NCBI GenBank assembly: GCA_016926925.1
Contig: JAFGNQ010000192.1
Coordinates: 1-19,749 of the forward strand
Reading direction: 5' to 3'
Source of the DNA: Candidatus Aminicenantota bacterium
GTDB taxonomy: Bacteria > Acidobacteriota > Aminicenantia > Aminicenantales > Aminicenantaceae
DNA length: 19,749 nucleotides
Part shown: piece after piece, positions 12,233 through 19,749 of the stretch
Position numbering within the stretch: position 1 is the stretch's first letter
Layout of the letters: each line of letters opens with the position of its first letter
Program-made: the position numbers and the translations under genes
The notes under the pieces: model-generated
The model's database searches: none
Told to the model about the DNA's origin: nothing
Seen by the model: only the letters and a program-made list of their open reading frames with translations

Positions 12233-14509
12233 ATGAGCGACAAGGCATTTTTCCAGGCTGAGAGACAAACCCGTTCACGCGGAGAAAAAAAGAGGCTCCG
12301 GTTTATCCTGTTGACGGGGTTGGCATTTTTCGGCTGGCTTCTTTCTGTTTCATCAGGATCAGCCAAAGACCTTCCCGATCTGGTCATCGAACTCGTGACC
12401 TGGTCGCCCCAATTTCCGCAGGATCTGGTGAATTACGAGAACACGCGTTTCAAAATTACGGTACGAAATATCGGCAAGGCCACGGCCTCCAATTTTTCCA
12501 TAACAGTAGCTCTGGATGATATGCACGTGGCATCGGAATGGGTCAAATTCCTTCCTCCGGGCAAATGCATCACGGTCGAAACCAAAAGTCGGCTGACGCG
12601 AAGCCCTGGAAGTCATCCGGTCGTAGTCAAGGTCGACGGTAATGCTGAAACCCGTTTGGCAAAAATGAATGCACCCATGAACAACATGGTCGCAGAAAGC
12701 AATGAAAACAACAATTGGTGGTATGGAACCATCACCTACCTGCCACAGGGCACATCCCCACTGCAAGGCTTTAAGCCTTTCCCTGCCCACACTTGTACGG
12801 ATGTTTTGGAACCCGAGACAAAGCCCAGGATGTCCGAACCTGAGACAGAACCCAAGCTTTCCGGATTCGTCCGCGATGCCGTCACAGGAAATACCGTAAC
12901 TGGTGCCACAGTAGATTTGGGAGGTTCGGTCAAGGTTACGGCAGATCATCGGGGCCGCTATATCATCAAAACCCTCAATTTCAATCCGGGTGCGATCGTC
13001 GTGACAGCATCCGGATACCACCCGTTCCGAAAAGAGAATCCAATCATCGATCTCAAGCCGCAGCAGATGGATTTTTATATCAATCCCCTAGGCTCAGAAT
13101 CCACTATCGACGTCGGCGGAGAAACCTTCATGTACTTCGATGCCCAGATCAAGCGTTTTCTGAAGTCAACGCATGAGGACGGGTCCGCCTATCAGATCGG
13201 TTCTTATGAAGTAGGATCATACCGGGGAGAAGGGGGTTCTTTCGGTTACAGCATTACGCTCTACGCCCGCAACCACTTCTACTTCTTTTCAAATCCCATG
13301 AACACGGAATATCGGGACGCAGCCAGGACTTCCCTCAATTGCTACGGGGCCAGCTATGCACCGGTCAGAGTGTTCAAGAAGGGCAGCGGCAAAGAAGCGA
13401 CCATAGGACATTTCTTCATAAACAAAAGCGGCAATATCCTGACCCAGGACTCCAAAATCGAAGCCTTGTATACCGCAATTCATGCCCTCGGGGATCAGAA
13501 TTCCTTTCAGAAGATCGATGCAGCCATTCAGGACTTCAAAGATCTCAGACAGGAACTCTTCGACAAGCGCAGCAAGTTCAGCGATATCGTCGGCTGGGGA
13601 ATCGCCCTGCGGGCTATCGATGACACGTTCGCCATCGTCACGGGAATCGCCAGCGGCGATCTGATGGGGACGTCGGGTGCAATCTTTACTCTCGCAGATA
13701 GCGTCGCCTTCTACAATAAGCTCATCGCTATGAAGCAGCAGGCAGCCGATCCCTCCAAAACATTTCCGGACTGGGACAGCGTGAACACATACGTGATCGC
13801 ACCGCTGAAAATCTCGCATACTGCTGTCAGCAGTGTGGCCGATCTCTGGCCTTTGGCCAAAGCCATCGTCTGGAAGCAATCCCCGCATAATTTCTTGGAC
13901 GAAATCTTCATGAGCTGGAGCTGGAATGACGCCTGGAAGACCACCCTCAAAAAAAACAAGGGGAAAATCGGAATGACGATGGCCACCCAAGTCGCCGAAC
14001 TCATCAAAATGATTGAAGACCCCGACGCCCTCACCGAGAAGGCCTTGGGCTGGGAGATCCAGACCTGCGGTTTGACAGCCATGGTCAATAAAGTCATCCA
14101 GGTTTTGACCGATGCCAAAGACGGGGTCGGTTCTCTTAAAGAACTGGACGGCCTGCAAAATCTCAAATACAACTGTGCTCAGATCGCCTACAGCTACGGG
14201 AAATTGACGCAGGATGTCTTTCAAGAAATAGAGAACCGGAAAAAATCGACCATTTCGGGCTGGCTCTACTCCCGCTTCAAACCGGTCTGGAACCAGATCA
14301 TATTCAACGGATCATTGCCTTCAGGATCCGAGCTGCAAATCGTTCAAGAGATCGCCAAAAGGCTAAGCGGCTACATTGATGGCAGCGGCAATTTTGTCAA
14401 AGGGAGCTCCCAGTGCATGGCCGAAGCTTTTTTCGATGACCTCAAACTGACCGCGCTTCAAAAGGCCTGGACAATGACAAGGATCAAGGAAAAAGCGGGT
14501 ACCCTGTGA
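12233..14509 (+). CDS. Large exported protein with CARDB and carboxypeptidase-regulatory-like domains
   Basis: A 758-residue protein with an N-terminal hydrophobic segment (about 24-44, FILLTGLAFFGWLLSVSSGS), either a signal peptide or an anchor. Residues about 46-170 form a CARDB-type beta domain (DLPDLVIELVTWSP, RFKITVRNIGKATASNFSI, VAESNENNNWW). A short duplicated linker, EPETKPRMS then EPETEPKLS, joins it to a carboxypeptidase-regulatory-like beta sandwich at about 210-284 (LSGFVRDAVTGNTVTGATVD, YIIKTLNFNPGAIVVTASGY). The remaining 470 residues (about 290-758) match nothing I recognise and look mostly helical, rich in Lys, Asp and Trp. CARDB domains mediate adhesion or substrate contact at the cell surface; the C-terminal half is unassigned. 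The ribosome site AGGGG lies just ahead of the ATG. Confidence 0.8.
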   Translation: MSDKAFFQAERQTRSRGEKKRLRFILLTGLAFFGWLLSVSSGSAKDLPDLVIELVTWSPQFPQDLVNYENTRFKITVRNIGKATASNFSITVALDDMHVASEWVKFLPPGKCITVETKSRLTRSPGSHPVVVKVDGNAETRLAKMNAPMNNMVAESNENNNWWYGTITYLPQGTSPLQGFKPFPAHTCTDVLEPETKPRMSEPETEPKLSGFVRDAVTGNTVTGATVDLGGSVKVTADHRGRYIIKTLNFNPGAIVVTASGYHPFRKENPIIDLKPQQMDFYINPLGSESTIDVGGETFMYFDAQIKRFLKSTHEDGSAYQIGSYEVGSYRGEGGSFGYSITLYARNHFYFFSNPMNTEYRDAARTSLNCYGASYAPVRVFKKGSGKEATIGHFFINKSGNILTQDSKIEALYTAIHALGDQNSFQKIDAAIQDFKDLRQELFDKRSKFSDIVGWGIALRAIDDTFAIVTGIASGDLMGTSGAIFTLADSVAFYNKLIAMKQQAADPSKTFPDWDSVNTYVIAPLKISHTAVSSVADLWPLAKAIVWKQSPHNFLDEIFMSWSWNDAWKTTLKKNKGKIGMTMATQVAELIKMIEDPDALTEKALGWEIQTCGLTAMVNKVIQVLTDAKDGVGSLKELDGLQNLKYNCAQIAYSYGKLTQDVFQEIENRKKSTISGWLYSRFKPVWNQIIFNGSLPSGSELQIVQEIAKRLSGYIDGSGNFVKGSSQCMAEAFFDDLKLTALQKAWTMTRIKEKAGTL

Positions 14510-14604
14510 GTTCAAGCCTAGGCAGAATCCAAAGCATTTCCCCGGTTACCGCAACAATTTCGGGCGAAAGAAAAGACCTAAAAGGTGCCTGAATGCTGCC
14601 GGCG

Positions 14605-14633
14605 TGGACTCGGGATCGCAGCCGTGGTATGAT
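14605..14633 (+). promoter_or_regulatory. Sigma70-type promoter with extended -10, upstream of the ABC-F gene
   Basis: -35 TGGACT (14605-14610) and -10 TATGAT (14628-14633) are 17 bases apart. A TG dinucleotide at 14625-14626 gives an extended -10. The predicted start near 14640 leaves a short leader to the ATG at 14656. It would let the ABC-F gene be read separately from the CARDB gene. Confidence 0.45.
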
Positions 14634-14655
14634 GTTTGCCCTATGAGGGCAGATC

Positions 14656-16611
14656 ATGCTTCAGGTTCGCAACCTCCATTACTCGATCGGAGACCGGGAT
14701 CTCCTAACCGCAGTGGACTGGAACCTTCAGCCCGGAAAACGTTTCGCCCTTATCGGGCCTAACGGATCGGGCAAGACCACGCTGCTGCGTATCTTGTGCG
14801 GGGAAATTGAGCCCCAGGCCGGAACCATAACCAAACCGCGCAACTACACCATCGGCTACCTTCCTCAGGAAGAAATCGTTTTTGGCCAAGGGAGCGCCCT
14901 GGAGAATGCACTCGGCGGAATTCCGGAGATACAGGAGCTCGAGTGCAAGATCCATGCCCTGCAGACCGATCTGGAGACATATCCGAAGGACGCGGGTTTG
15001 CTGAAAAAGCTGGGCCCTCTGGAGCAGCGCTATCAGGATCTGGAAGGCTACACGATCGAAGGAAGGGCGAAAAAGATCCTTTCCGGATTGGGCTTTGCGG
15101 AGGACGGATTCCAGACAGACTTTGCCGAGCTGAGTGGAGGCTGGTGCATGCGGATTTATATGGCCCGGCTTCTTCTCCAAAATCCCGACTTGCTTCTCCT
15201 GGACGAGCCCACGAACCACCTGGATATCCCATCCATGGAATGGCTCGAACAGTATCTCCTGAATTACAAAGGAAGCGTTGTCATCGTCTCCCACGACCGG
15301 TTTTTCATCGACCGGCTTTCCCATGAGATTTATGAGCTCGATAGGGGCGAACTCACCCGATACCGGGGGAACTACCACTTCTTCGAGAAGCAGAAAGAAG
15401 AAAAACAGCGGCTTCTGGAAAAGCGGCGTGATGAGCAGATCACGGAGAAGGAGCGCATCATGCGCTTCATCAACTCATACCGGAGTGACAAAAGAAGAGC
15501 GGCACAGGTCCAAAGCAGGATCAGGATGCTGGAAAAGATAGAAGCCATCGAGCTTCCCCCGGCTCCCAGGCGCCTGGATTTCCGTTTGCGGGTGGAATCG
15601 CCCAGCTACAAAGATGTGCTGGCGATCGAAAGTCTTGCTTTCCGCTTCAATAAAGACTGGTTGTTGAAGGACTGCAATCTCCATATCTCCCGGGGGAACA
15701 AAATCGCGCTGGTCGGTGTCAACGGCTCAGGCAAGACCACTCTGAGCCGGCTGATCGCGGGAGAACTCAAGGCCCAACAAGGAATTCTTCGCCTCGGAAA
15801 ACGGGTCATACCCGGCTTCTACGCCCAGCATCAGATCCAGGCATTGCACCCGGATAACACCGTCTTCGATGAAGTGGCCTCCACGGCGGCCAAGGGACTC
15901 ATTTCCCAGATCCGGCAGGTGCTGGGAATCTTCCAGTTCGGCGACGATGCCATCGACAAAAAGATCCGAGTCCTGTCCGGCGGGGAGAAGGCGAGGGTTT
16001 CTCTGGCAAAAATCCTTCTCTCGCCCGTCAATTTTCTGATAATGGACGAACCCACCACCCATCTGGATATTACAGCCAGAGAAGCGATGGAAGAGGCACT
16101 GGCGGAATATGACGGCACACTGCTGCTCATCTCCCACGACCGCTACTTTCTGGACAAGCTGGTGGACCGGATCGTCGAGCTCAAAGAGGGACGTCTGGAC
16201 GAATACCACGGCAACTACTCCTATTATCTCTGGAAGCGTGATCAGGAACCGGACGAACCCGAACAAGAATGCGATGAAACCGAACCGCAGGAACAGGCGG
16301 CACCGAGCCGAAAAAGCAGAGAGCAAAAACGGCAGGAAGCCGAAGCCCGCCAGGAGGTGAGCCGGGAGCGGAACCGCATTCAGGAGACCATCAACAGATT
16401 CGAAAAGGAAATCGATGATTGCGAATTCCGAATCAAAGATATGGAGGCAAAGCTGGCTAATCCCGAGACTTACCGGGACGGAACGGATATCTCCCGGCTG
16501 AACAGAGATTACACCGGACTCAAGCAGCATGTCGAGAAACTGTATGAATCCTGGGAATCGCACCGCCTCCTGCTGGAAGAACTCCTGGAGCCGCTTAAAG
16601 GAAATGGATGA
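14656..16611 (+). CDS. ABC-F family ATPase (ribosome-associated, Uup/EttA/YdiF-like)
   Basis: A soluble protein with two ATP-binding cassettes and no membrane segment, typical of ABC-F factors that act on the ribosome rather than in transport. The first cassette has Walker A GPNGSGKTT (34-42), signature LSGGW (159-163), Walker B LLLLDEPTNHLD and switch VSHDR. The second has Walker A GVNGSGKTT (354-362), signature LSGGEKARVSLAKI, LIMDEPTTHLD and LISHDR. The Lys/Arg/Glu-rich linker at about 245-300 corresponds to the family's tRNA-contact arm. A charged coiled-coil tail (about 540-651) follows the second cassette, as in Uup and YdiF. The 651 residues suit those branches. It could serve general translation or antibiotic protection; no resistance neighbour is seen, so a housekeeping role is more likely. 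Confidence 0.93.
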   Translation: MLQVRNLHYSIGDRDLLTAVDWNLQPGKRFALIGPNGSGKTTLLRILCGEIEPQAGTITKPRNYTIGYLPQEEIVFGQGSALENALGGIPEIQELECKIHALQTDLETYPKDAGLLKKLGPLEQRYQDLEGYTIEGRAKKILSGLGFAEDGFQTDFAELSGGWCMRIYMARLLLQNPDLLLLDEPTNHLDIPSMEWLEQYLLNYKGSVVIVSHDRFFIDRLSHEIYELDRGELTRYRGNYHFFEKQKEEKQRLLEKRRDEQITEKERIMRFINSYRSDKRRAAQVQSRIRMLEKIEAIELPPAPRRLDFRLRVESPSYKDVLAIESLAFRFNKDWLLKDCNLHISRGNKIALVGVNGSGKTTLSRLIAGELKAQQGILRLGKRVIPGFYAQHQIQALHPDNTVFDEVASTAAKGLISQIRQVLGIFQFGDDAIDKKIRVLSGGEKARVSLAKILLSPVNFLIMDEPTTHLDITAREAMEEALAEYDGTLLLISHDRYFLDKLVDRIVELKEGRLDEYHGNYSYYLWKRDQEPDEPEQECDETEPQEQAAPSRKSREQKRQEAEARQEVSRERNRIQETINRFEKEIDDCEFRIKDMEAKLANPETYRDGTDISRLNRDYTGLKQHVEKLYESWESHRLLLEELLEPLKGNG

Positions 16612-16714
16612 TCGCAGCAGATCACAGGCTAAAAAGTCCTTAGAGAATAGAAAGCGAACTGTTCCCTACTTCCTGAAGAGGGAGGATGAGGGTGAAAAGA
16701 TAAGGAGGCTGTAG

Positions 16715-17689
16715 ATGGTCGTGATGAAAGGCCGGCGTTTGATCAGTTCCTTGATTTGCTTGAGTATCCTAGGCTTGGCAGCGGGAGGAGATTTTCTCCT
16801 CATTGCACAAGAGCAGCAAACGGCCAGCAAGGTGGAGCCGCCGAGGACCGTGGACCGGTCCTTCCGGCCGGACATAACCAATCCTGCTTATAAACCCGGA
16901 AAGGGTTCCGTGGTGGTGGTGGATGAGGCCCACAACAACTTCCACACCTCTGTGGGTTTATACACGCCCTTCGCCCTGCTGGTTGAACGTGACGGCTACG
17001 TGATCCGAAGGGGCACGGATAAAATTGCGCCCGGCCTGCTCGAAGACTGCCGCATCTATGTCATCGCCGACGCCCAGCCTCCCGTCCATACAGAAGAGCC
17101 GCCGACTTTTTCCCATGAAGAAGTCACTATCCTGAACACCTGGGTGCGGGAAGGAGGATCGCTTTTCCTGATCACCGATCACATGCCCGATCCGGGAGCC
17201 GTTACCGGACTTGCTGCCGCCTTCGGAATCGAGGTCAAAAACGGTTACGCCATCAAGGGGCCTCCGCCGGGCCCGGCCGGACCGCTCATCTTCAGCAGAG
17301 ACGACGATACCCTCAGAGAATGCATCGTGACCAACGGCAGAAACGCATCGGAGAAAGTCATGAGTGTCGCTACATTTGCCGGCAGTGCTTTCCAGGCAGC
17401 CACAGGTTTCATTCCGGTTCTTGTTTTCGGGCCGGGCTTTCGCATCTGGGAACCTGAGGAATACTGGAAGTTCCCCCCGGGCACGCCGAACGCAGCCATT
17501 GAAGGATGGTATCAGGGCGGCATTCTGGAATACGGAAAGGGCCGTGTCGCTTTTTTCTGCGAGGCCGCCATGTTCACTGCCCAAGTTTTTAATAATGGGC
17601 GGGTTAAAGCCGGTATGAACCACCCTCGTGCAGCCGGGAACGTCCGGCTGCTTCTCAATATCCTCCACTGGCTGGATCACATTATTTAG
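16715..17689 (+). CDS. Exported DUF4350/GATase-like protein
   Basis: A 324-residue protein with a signal peptide (KGRRLISSLICLSILGLAAG). The mature part has a class I glutamine amidotransferase-like pattern of the DUF4350 kind: VVVVDEAHNNFHTSVGLYTP near 66-85, then FALLVERDGYVIRRG. After that come YVIADAQPPVH, VTILNTWVREGGSLFLITDH and a C-terminal HPRAAGNVRLLLNILHWLD. Such domains occur in secreted proteins of uncertain function; the family's catalytic cysteine is not evident, so enzymatic activity is doubtful. AAGGAGG lies six bases before the ATG at 16715, which fixes the start. It follows the ABC-F gene by 103 bases and may be cotranscribed. Confidence 0.72.
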   Translation: MVVMKGRRLISSLICLSILGLAAGGDFLLIAQEQQTASKVEPPRTVDRSFRPDITNPAYKPGKGSVVVVDEAHNNFHTSVGLYTPFALLVERDGYVIRRGTDKIAPGLLEDCRIYVIADAQPPVHTEEPPTFSHEEVTILNTWVREGGSLFLITDHMPDPGAVTGLAAAFGIEVKNGYAIKGPPPGPAGPLIFSRDDDTLRECIVTNGRNASEKVMSVATFAGSAFQAATGFIPVLVFGPGFRIWEPEEYWKFPPGTPNAAIEGWYQGGILEYGKGRVAFFCEAAMFTAQVFNNGRVKAGMNHPRAAGNVRLLLNILHWLDHII

Positions 17690-17726
17690 CCTGATTTGAA
17701 AGCAAAAGGGTGAAATCGAGAAATAT

Positions 17727-17754
17727 TTGACGGTTTATGCGTAGGTGATATATG
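17727..17754 (+). promoter_or_regulatory. Sigma70-type promoter for the methyltransferase gene
   Basis: -35 TTGACG (17727-17732) and -10 TATATG (17749-17754) are 16 bases apart. The predicted start near 17761 falls downstream of a GTG at 17745, which makes the ATG at 17778 the better start for the next gene. Confidence 0.4.
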
Positions 17755-17777
17755 CTCTCAAAGAGCAGGGGAACAAA

Positions 17778-18584
17778 ATGACCAAAAGAGAATGCGGTAA
17801 AAAGGAACGATCTTTCTGGGATTGGACGGGACAGCATTTTCCTTCCCTTACAGGTGCGCCATCAACACGATATTATCTCGAGTGCGAAAAGTCGCTTTTT
17901 CAAGAATTTTGTCCGCAGCTATCCGGGAAAAAAGTCTTTAAGACCGACCTTTGGGATGAAGCAAAGAATACCCGAATCCTGCACTGGATCTCGAAACAGG
18001 GGGCGGATGTCTACGGCTTGGATATCTCGACGCCCATGGTAAAGCAGGCCAAAGCCTTATTCAAAGGAAACAAGAATTCCCATTTCATCGTCAGCGACCT
18101 CCGGAATATCGCATTCGATTCAGCATCATTCGATGTGATTTACAGCATGGGCACAATAGAGCATTTCCATGAATATAAAAAATCTATTCAGGAATGTTAT
18201 CGGGTTTTGCGACCGGGCGGTCTGATCTTGATGGGGGTCCCCAACCGGTATGATCCCTTTCTACGCCCCATTCTGGTGTGTGTGATGAGGGTTTTCAAGC
18301 TCTACGCCTACGGCTATGAACGGTCGTTCGGCAAGCATGCTCTGCAGAAGGAATTGATGGATGCCGGCTTCGAGCCGATTGGATTGAGCGGCGTGCTCTT
18401 TATGCCCGGACTGTTGCGCATGCTCGATCTTTTCTTCCACGTCCATCTTCCATGGGCTACCAAACTGAGCGCTTACCTTATCCGACCCTTTGCACGGCTG
18501 TATAAAAATCACGCATGGTTGCGCCGCCACAGCTACCTGATTTGTGTCGCCGCCCGCAAACCGCAGCAGGCAGAGGGGAGCTGA
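17778..18584 (+). CDS. Class I SAM-dependent methyltransferase (divergent motif I)
   Basis: A Rossmann-fold methyltransferase of about 268 residues. Motif II reads ADVYGLDISTPMVKQAK (about 76-92). The later motifs FIVSDLRNIAFDSASFDVIY, SMGTIEHFHEY and YRVLRPGGLILMGVPN (141-156) are typical. Motif I is unusual: where VLDxGCGxG is expected the protein has VFKTDLWDEAKNTRIL (53-68). A hydrophobic C-terminal part (LFMPGLLRMLDLFFHVHL) suggests membrane association or a lipid-like acceptor. I start at the ATG at 17778, with AGGGGA five bases ahead, rather than an upstream GTG that would lie inside the promoter. The gene ends 17 bases from the convergent BKACE gene. The acceptor is unknown. Confidence 0.85.
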   Translation: MTKRECGKKERSFWDWTGQHFPSLTGAPSTRYYLECEKSLFQEFCPQLSGKKVFKTDLWDEAKNTRILHWISKQGADVYGLDISTPMVKQAKALFKGNKNSHFIVSDLRNIAFDSASFDVIYSMGTIEHFHEYKKSIQECYRVLRPGGLILMGVPNRYDPFLRPILVCVMRVFKLYAYGYERSFGKHALQKELMDAGFEPIGLSGVLFMPGLLRMLDLFFHVHLPWATKLSAYLIRPFARLYKNHAWLRRHSYLICVAARKPQQAEGS

Positions 18585-18601
18585 TCAAAGAATTGCAGAG
18601 C

Positions 18602-19561
18602 TCAATAGATGCCCATAATTCGGCGTGCTTCCGATGGAGTGGCAATCTCACGGCCGAGCTCCCGGGCGATCGCTGCTATTTTTCTTGCTTCATCCGCGCT
18701 CTGTTTGATCAGCTCATCCTTGTGCGGATACATCCAGAGATGGTCCTCCATCCCGACCCGCACACCATCGACGCCCATCAAGATGGCAAAGTTGCTGAGT
18801 GCCAGCCAGTTTCGCCCTCCGGCGCTGATACTCACGACACTGTCCTCAGGCATCATCTTCATCATCCCCAGCACGTACATAATTCCCCACGGGTCGGGAT
18901 ACGTATCACCCGTGTTGTGCATTCCTGGACCCATGGACATCAGATAAGGTTTGTCGAGGATTCCGGGTTTTATCAGCCATTCCCTGACATTTTGGATGCC
19001 CTCCCAGGTGTGGTTCATAAACTCCGGCTTAATCTTGTGTTCTTGCAGGTACTGTATTGTTTTTTGTGTGTTTGTTTCTTCGGCGATGCTCAAACCAATC
19101 TCCCCATCCGACATCTCCGCCGCATAAGATACAGGCGTGAATATGGTGGATTCCATATATTTTCTCTCTTTCATTATTTCCACCATAGGTTTTACCGATT
19201 CAAAACTGTAGTTTGTCTTTCCGGGAATGTAGCTTTCGCAGGCGCTCGGCTGGATAATCATATCAGGGCATTTGTCGAGGATGATATCGATGACCTCTTT
19301 GAGGGTTTCGTGAGGGGCGCCGAACCGCCCATCCTCTCTTCGGGTGTGGAGATGCGCCACACTTGCTCCCTCATTATAAGCCCCGATCACATCTCTGGCG
19401 ATTTCCTCAGGAGTATAGGGTTGATTGGGATTGTGTTTTCTTGCAAAAAGCGCTCCTGTCGGGCAGACCGTGATAATCAGTTTTTTGTCCATTGTCGGAT
19501 TCTTCTCCTGAGCTGCAACCATATCCGCCCATTTGAAGCCTTCGAATTCTTTTCCGGTCAT
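18602..19561 (-). CDS. Beta-keto acid cleavage enzyme (BKACE, DUF849; 3-keto-5-aminohexanoate cleavage-like)
   Basis: BKACE enzymes condense a beta-keto acid with acetyl-CoA to give acetoacetate and a CoA ester; the founding member Kce acts in lysine fermentation. The zinc-binding pair is H70 and H72 in VAHLHTRREDGRFG. The family features ITVCPTGALFARKHNPNQ, TPEEIARDVIGAYNEGA, SISAGGRNWLALSNFAILMG and VDGVRVGMEDHLW are all present, as is the conserved ending ATPSEARRIMGI. The protein is full length at 319 residues, with about 24 residues before the usual start at MDKKLIITV. AAGGAGA lies seven bases before the ATG at 19561, which favours the longer form. BKACE substrates vary widely, so lysine degradation is only one option. 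No other lysine-fermentation gene is in the window. Confidence 0.92.
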   Translation of the reverse strand: MTGKEFEGFKWADMVAAQEKNPTMDKKLIITVCPTGALFARKHNPNQPYTPEEIARDVIGAYNEGASVAHLHTRREDGRFGAPHETLKEVIDIILDKCPDMIIQPSACESYIPGKTNYSFESVKPMVEIMKERKYMESTIFTPVSYAAEMSDGEIGLSIAEETNTQKTIQYLQEHKIKPEFMNHTWEGIQNVREWLIKPGILDKPYLMSMGPGMHNTGDTYPDPWGIMYVLGMMKMMPEDSVVSISAGGRNWLALSNFAILMGVDGVRVGMEDHLWMYPHKDELIKQSADEARKIAAIARELGREIATPSEARRIMGIY

Positions 19562-19749
19562 TGATAAATCTCCTTCCTTATGATTTTTTTATTCATAAAA
19601 ACGGTGATCTCATTATTGCCGATACATTTCGTAAAAGTACCCATGAGCGCTCTCGACGATAGTCGTATAATCTTATTCAAATTTATAATAAAAATCCATT
19701 GAAAGAGCTGCGGGAGTTTTAGGAATCAACACAAGCACCACTGTATTGA
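19562..19749. other. Upstream region of the BKACE gene
   Basis: The last 188 bases hold the ribosome site of the minus-strand BKACE gene and AT-rich sequence that must include its promoter. I do not see a convincing -35/-10 pair, a tRNA or a further gene before the window ends. Confidence 0.5.

Noticed and set aside
13289..14224. 311-residue frame on the minus strand
   Set aside because: It is antisense to the CARDB protein gene, has no ribosome site and shows no domain; it reflects codon bias of the plus strand.
15727..16563. 278-residue frame on the minus strand
   Set aside because: Antisense to the second ABC-F cassette, whose Walker and signature motifs are unmistakable.
18515..19564. 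349-residue plus-strand frame
   Set aside because: It covers the BKACE gene in antisense and reads as low-meaning His/Arg-rich sequence; the minus-strand product has full family motifs.

Overview
The window reads as a bacterial chromosome segment of roughly balanced base composition, with short intergenic gaps and clear Shine-Dalgarno sites. Several clues point to an anaerobic or fermentative amino-acid and peptide user: a group II PLP decarboxylase with a sodium/amino-acid symporter, an Asp/Glu/hydantoin racemase, three exported amidohydrolase-family proteins and a beta-keto acid cleavage enzyme. The gene style resembles uncultured lineages such as Candidatus Aminicenantes. That is an impression only; the window holds no rRNA or other phylogenetic marker.

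Layout. (1) 1-2713, plus strand: 3' part of a PLP decarboxylase, then an AGCS-family symporter one base later. (2) 2711-2828: tandem copies of a long imperfect palindrome; another copy lies at 8624-8680. (3) 2869-4148, plus: an unrecognised 155-residue protein and an Asp/Glu/hydantoin racemase. (4) 8511-4224, minus: three amidohydrolase-fold proteins joined by two ATGA stop-start overlaps. Only the middle one keeps the full set of metal-ligand motifs. (5) 8863-11235, plus: a decayed type I restriction-modification island. It holds the 3' end of hsdS, an intact AbiEi/AbiEii toxin-antitoxin pair with its own promoter, a 44-codon 5' stump resembling hsdR, and a truncated AlbA_2-domain reading frame. 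(6) 11358-12188: a small secreted orphan (minus) and a small membrane protein (plus). (7) 12233-18584, plus: a large exported CARDB/regulatory-like protein, an ABC-F ATPase, an exported DUF4350/GATase-like protein and a divergent SAM methyltransferase. (8) 19561-18602, minus: a BKACE (DUF849) enzyme convergent with the methyltransferase.

How the genes may work together. Decarboxylase and symporter look like a coupled uptake-decarboxylation unit. The racemase and amidohydrolase operon would suit processing of amide, hydantoin or peptide-like compounds outside the cytoplasm and of amino acids inside it. The region from 8863 to 11235 has a different history: a defence island whose restriction genes have been lost while the self-regulated AbiE pair stayed whole. 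The strongest points for follow-up are the amidohydrolase trio with two apparently metal-ligand-poor members, and the toxin-antitoxin pair surviving inside the wrecked restriction operon.
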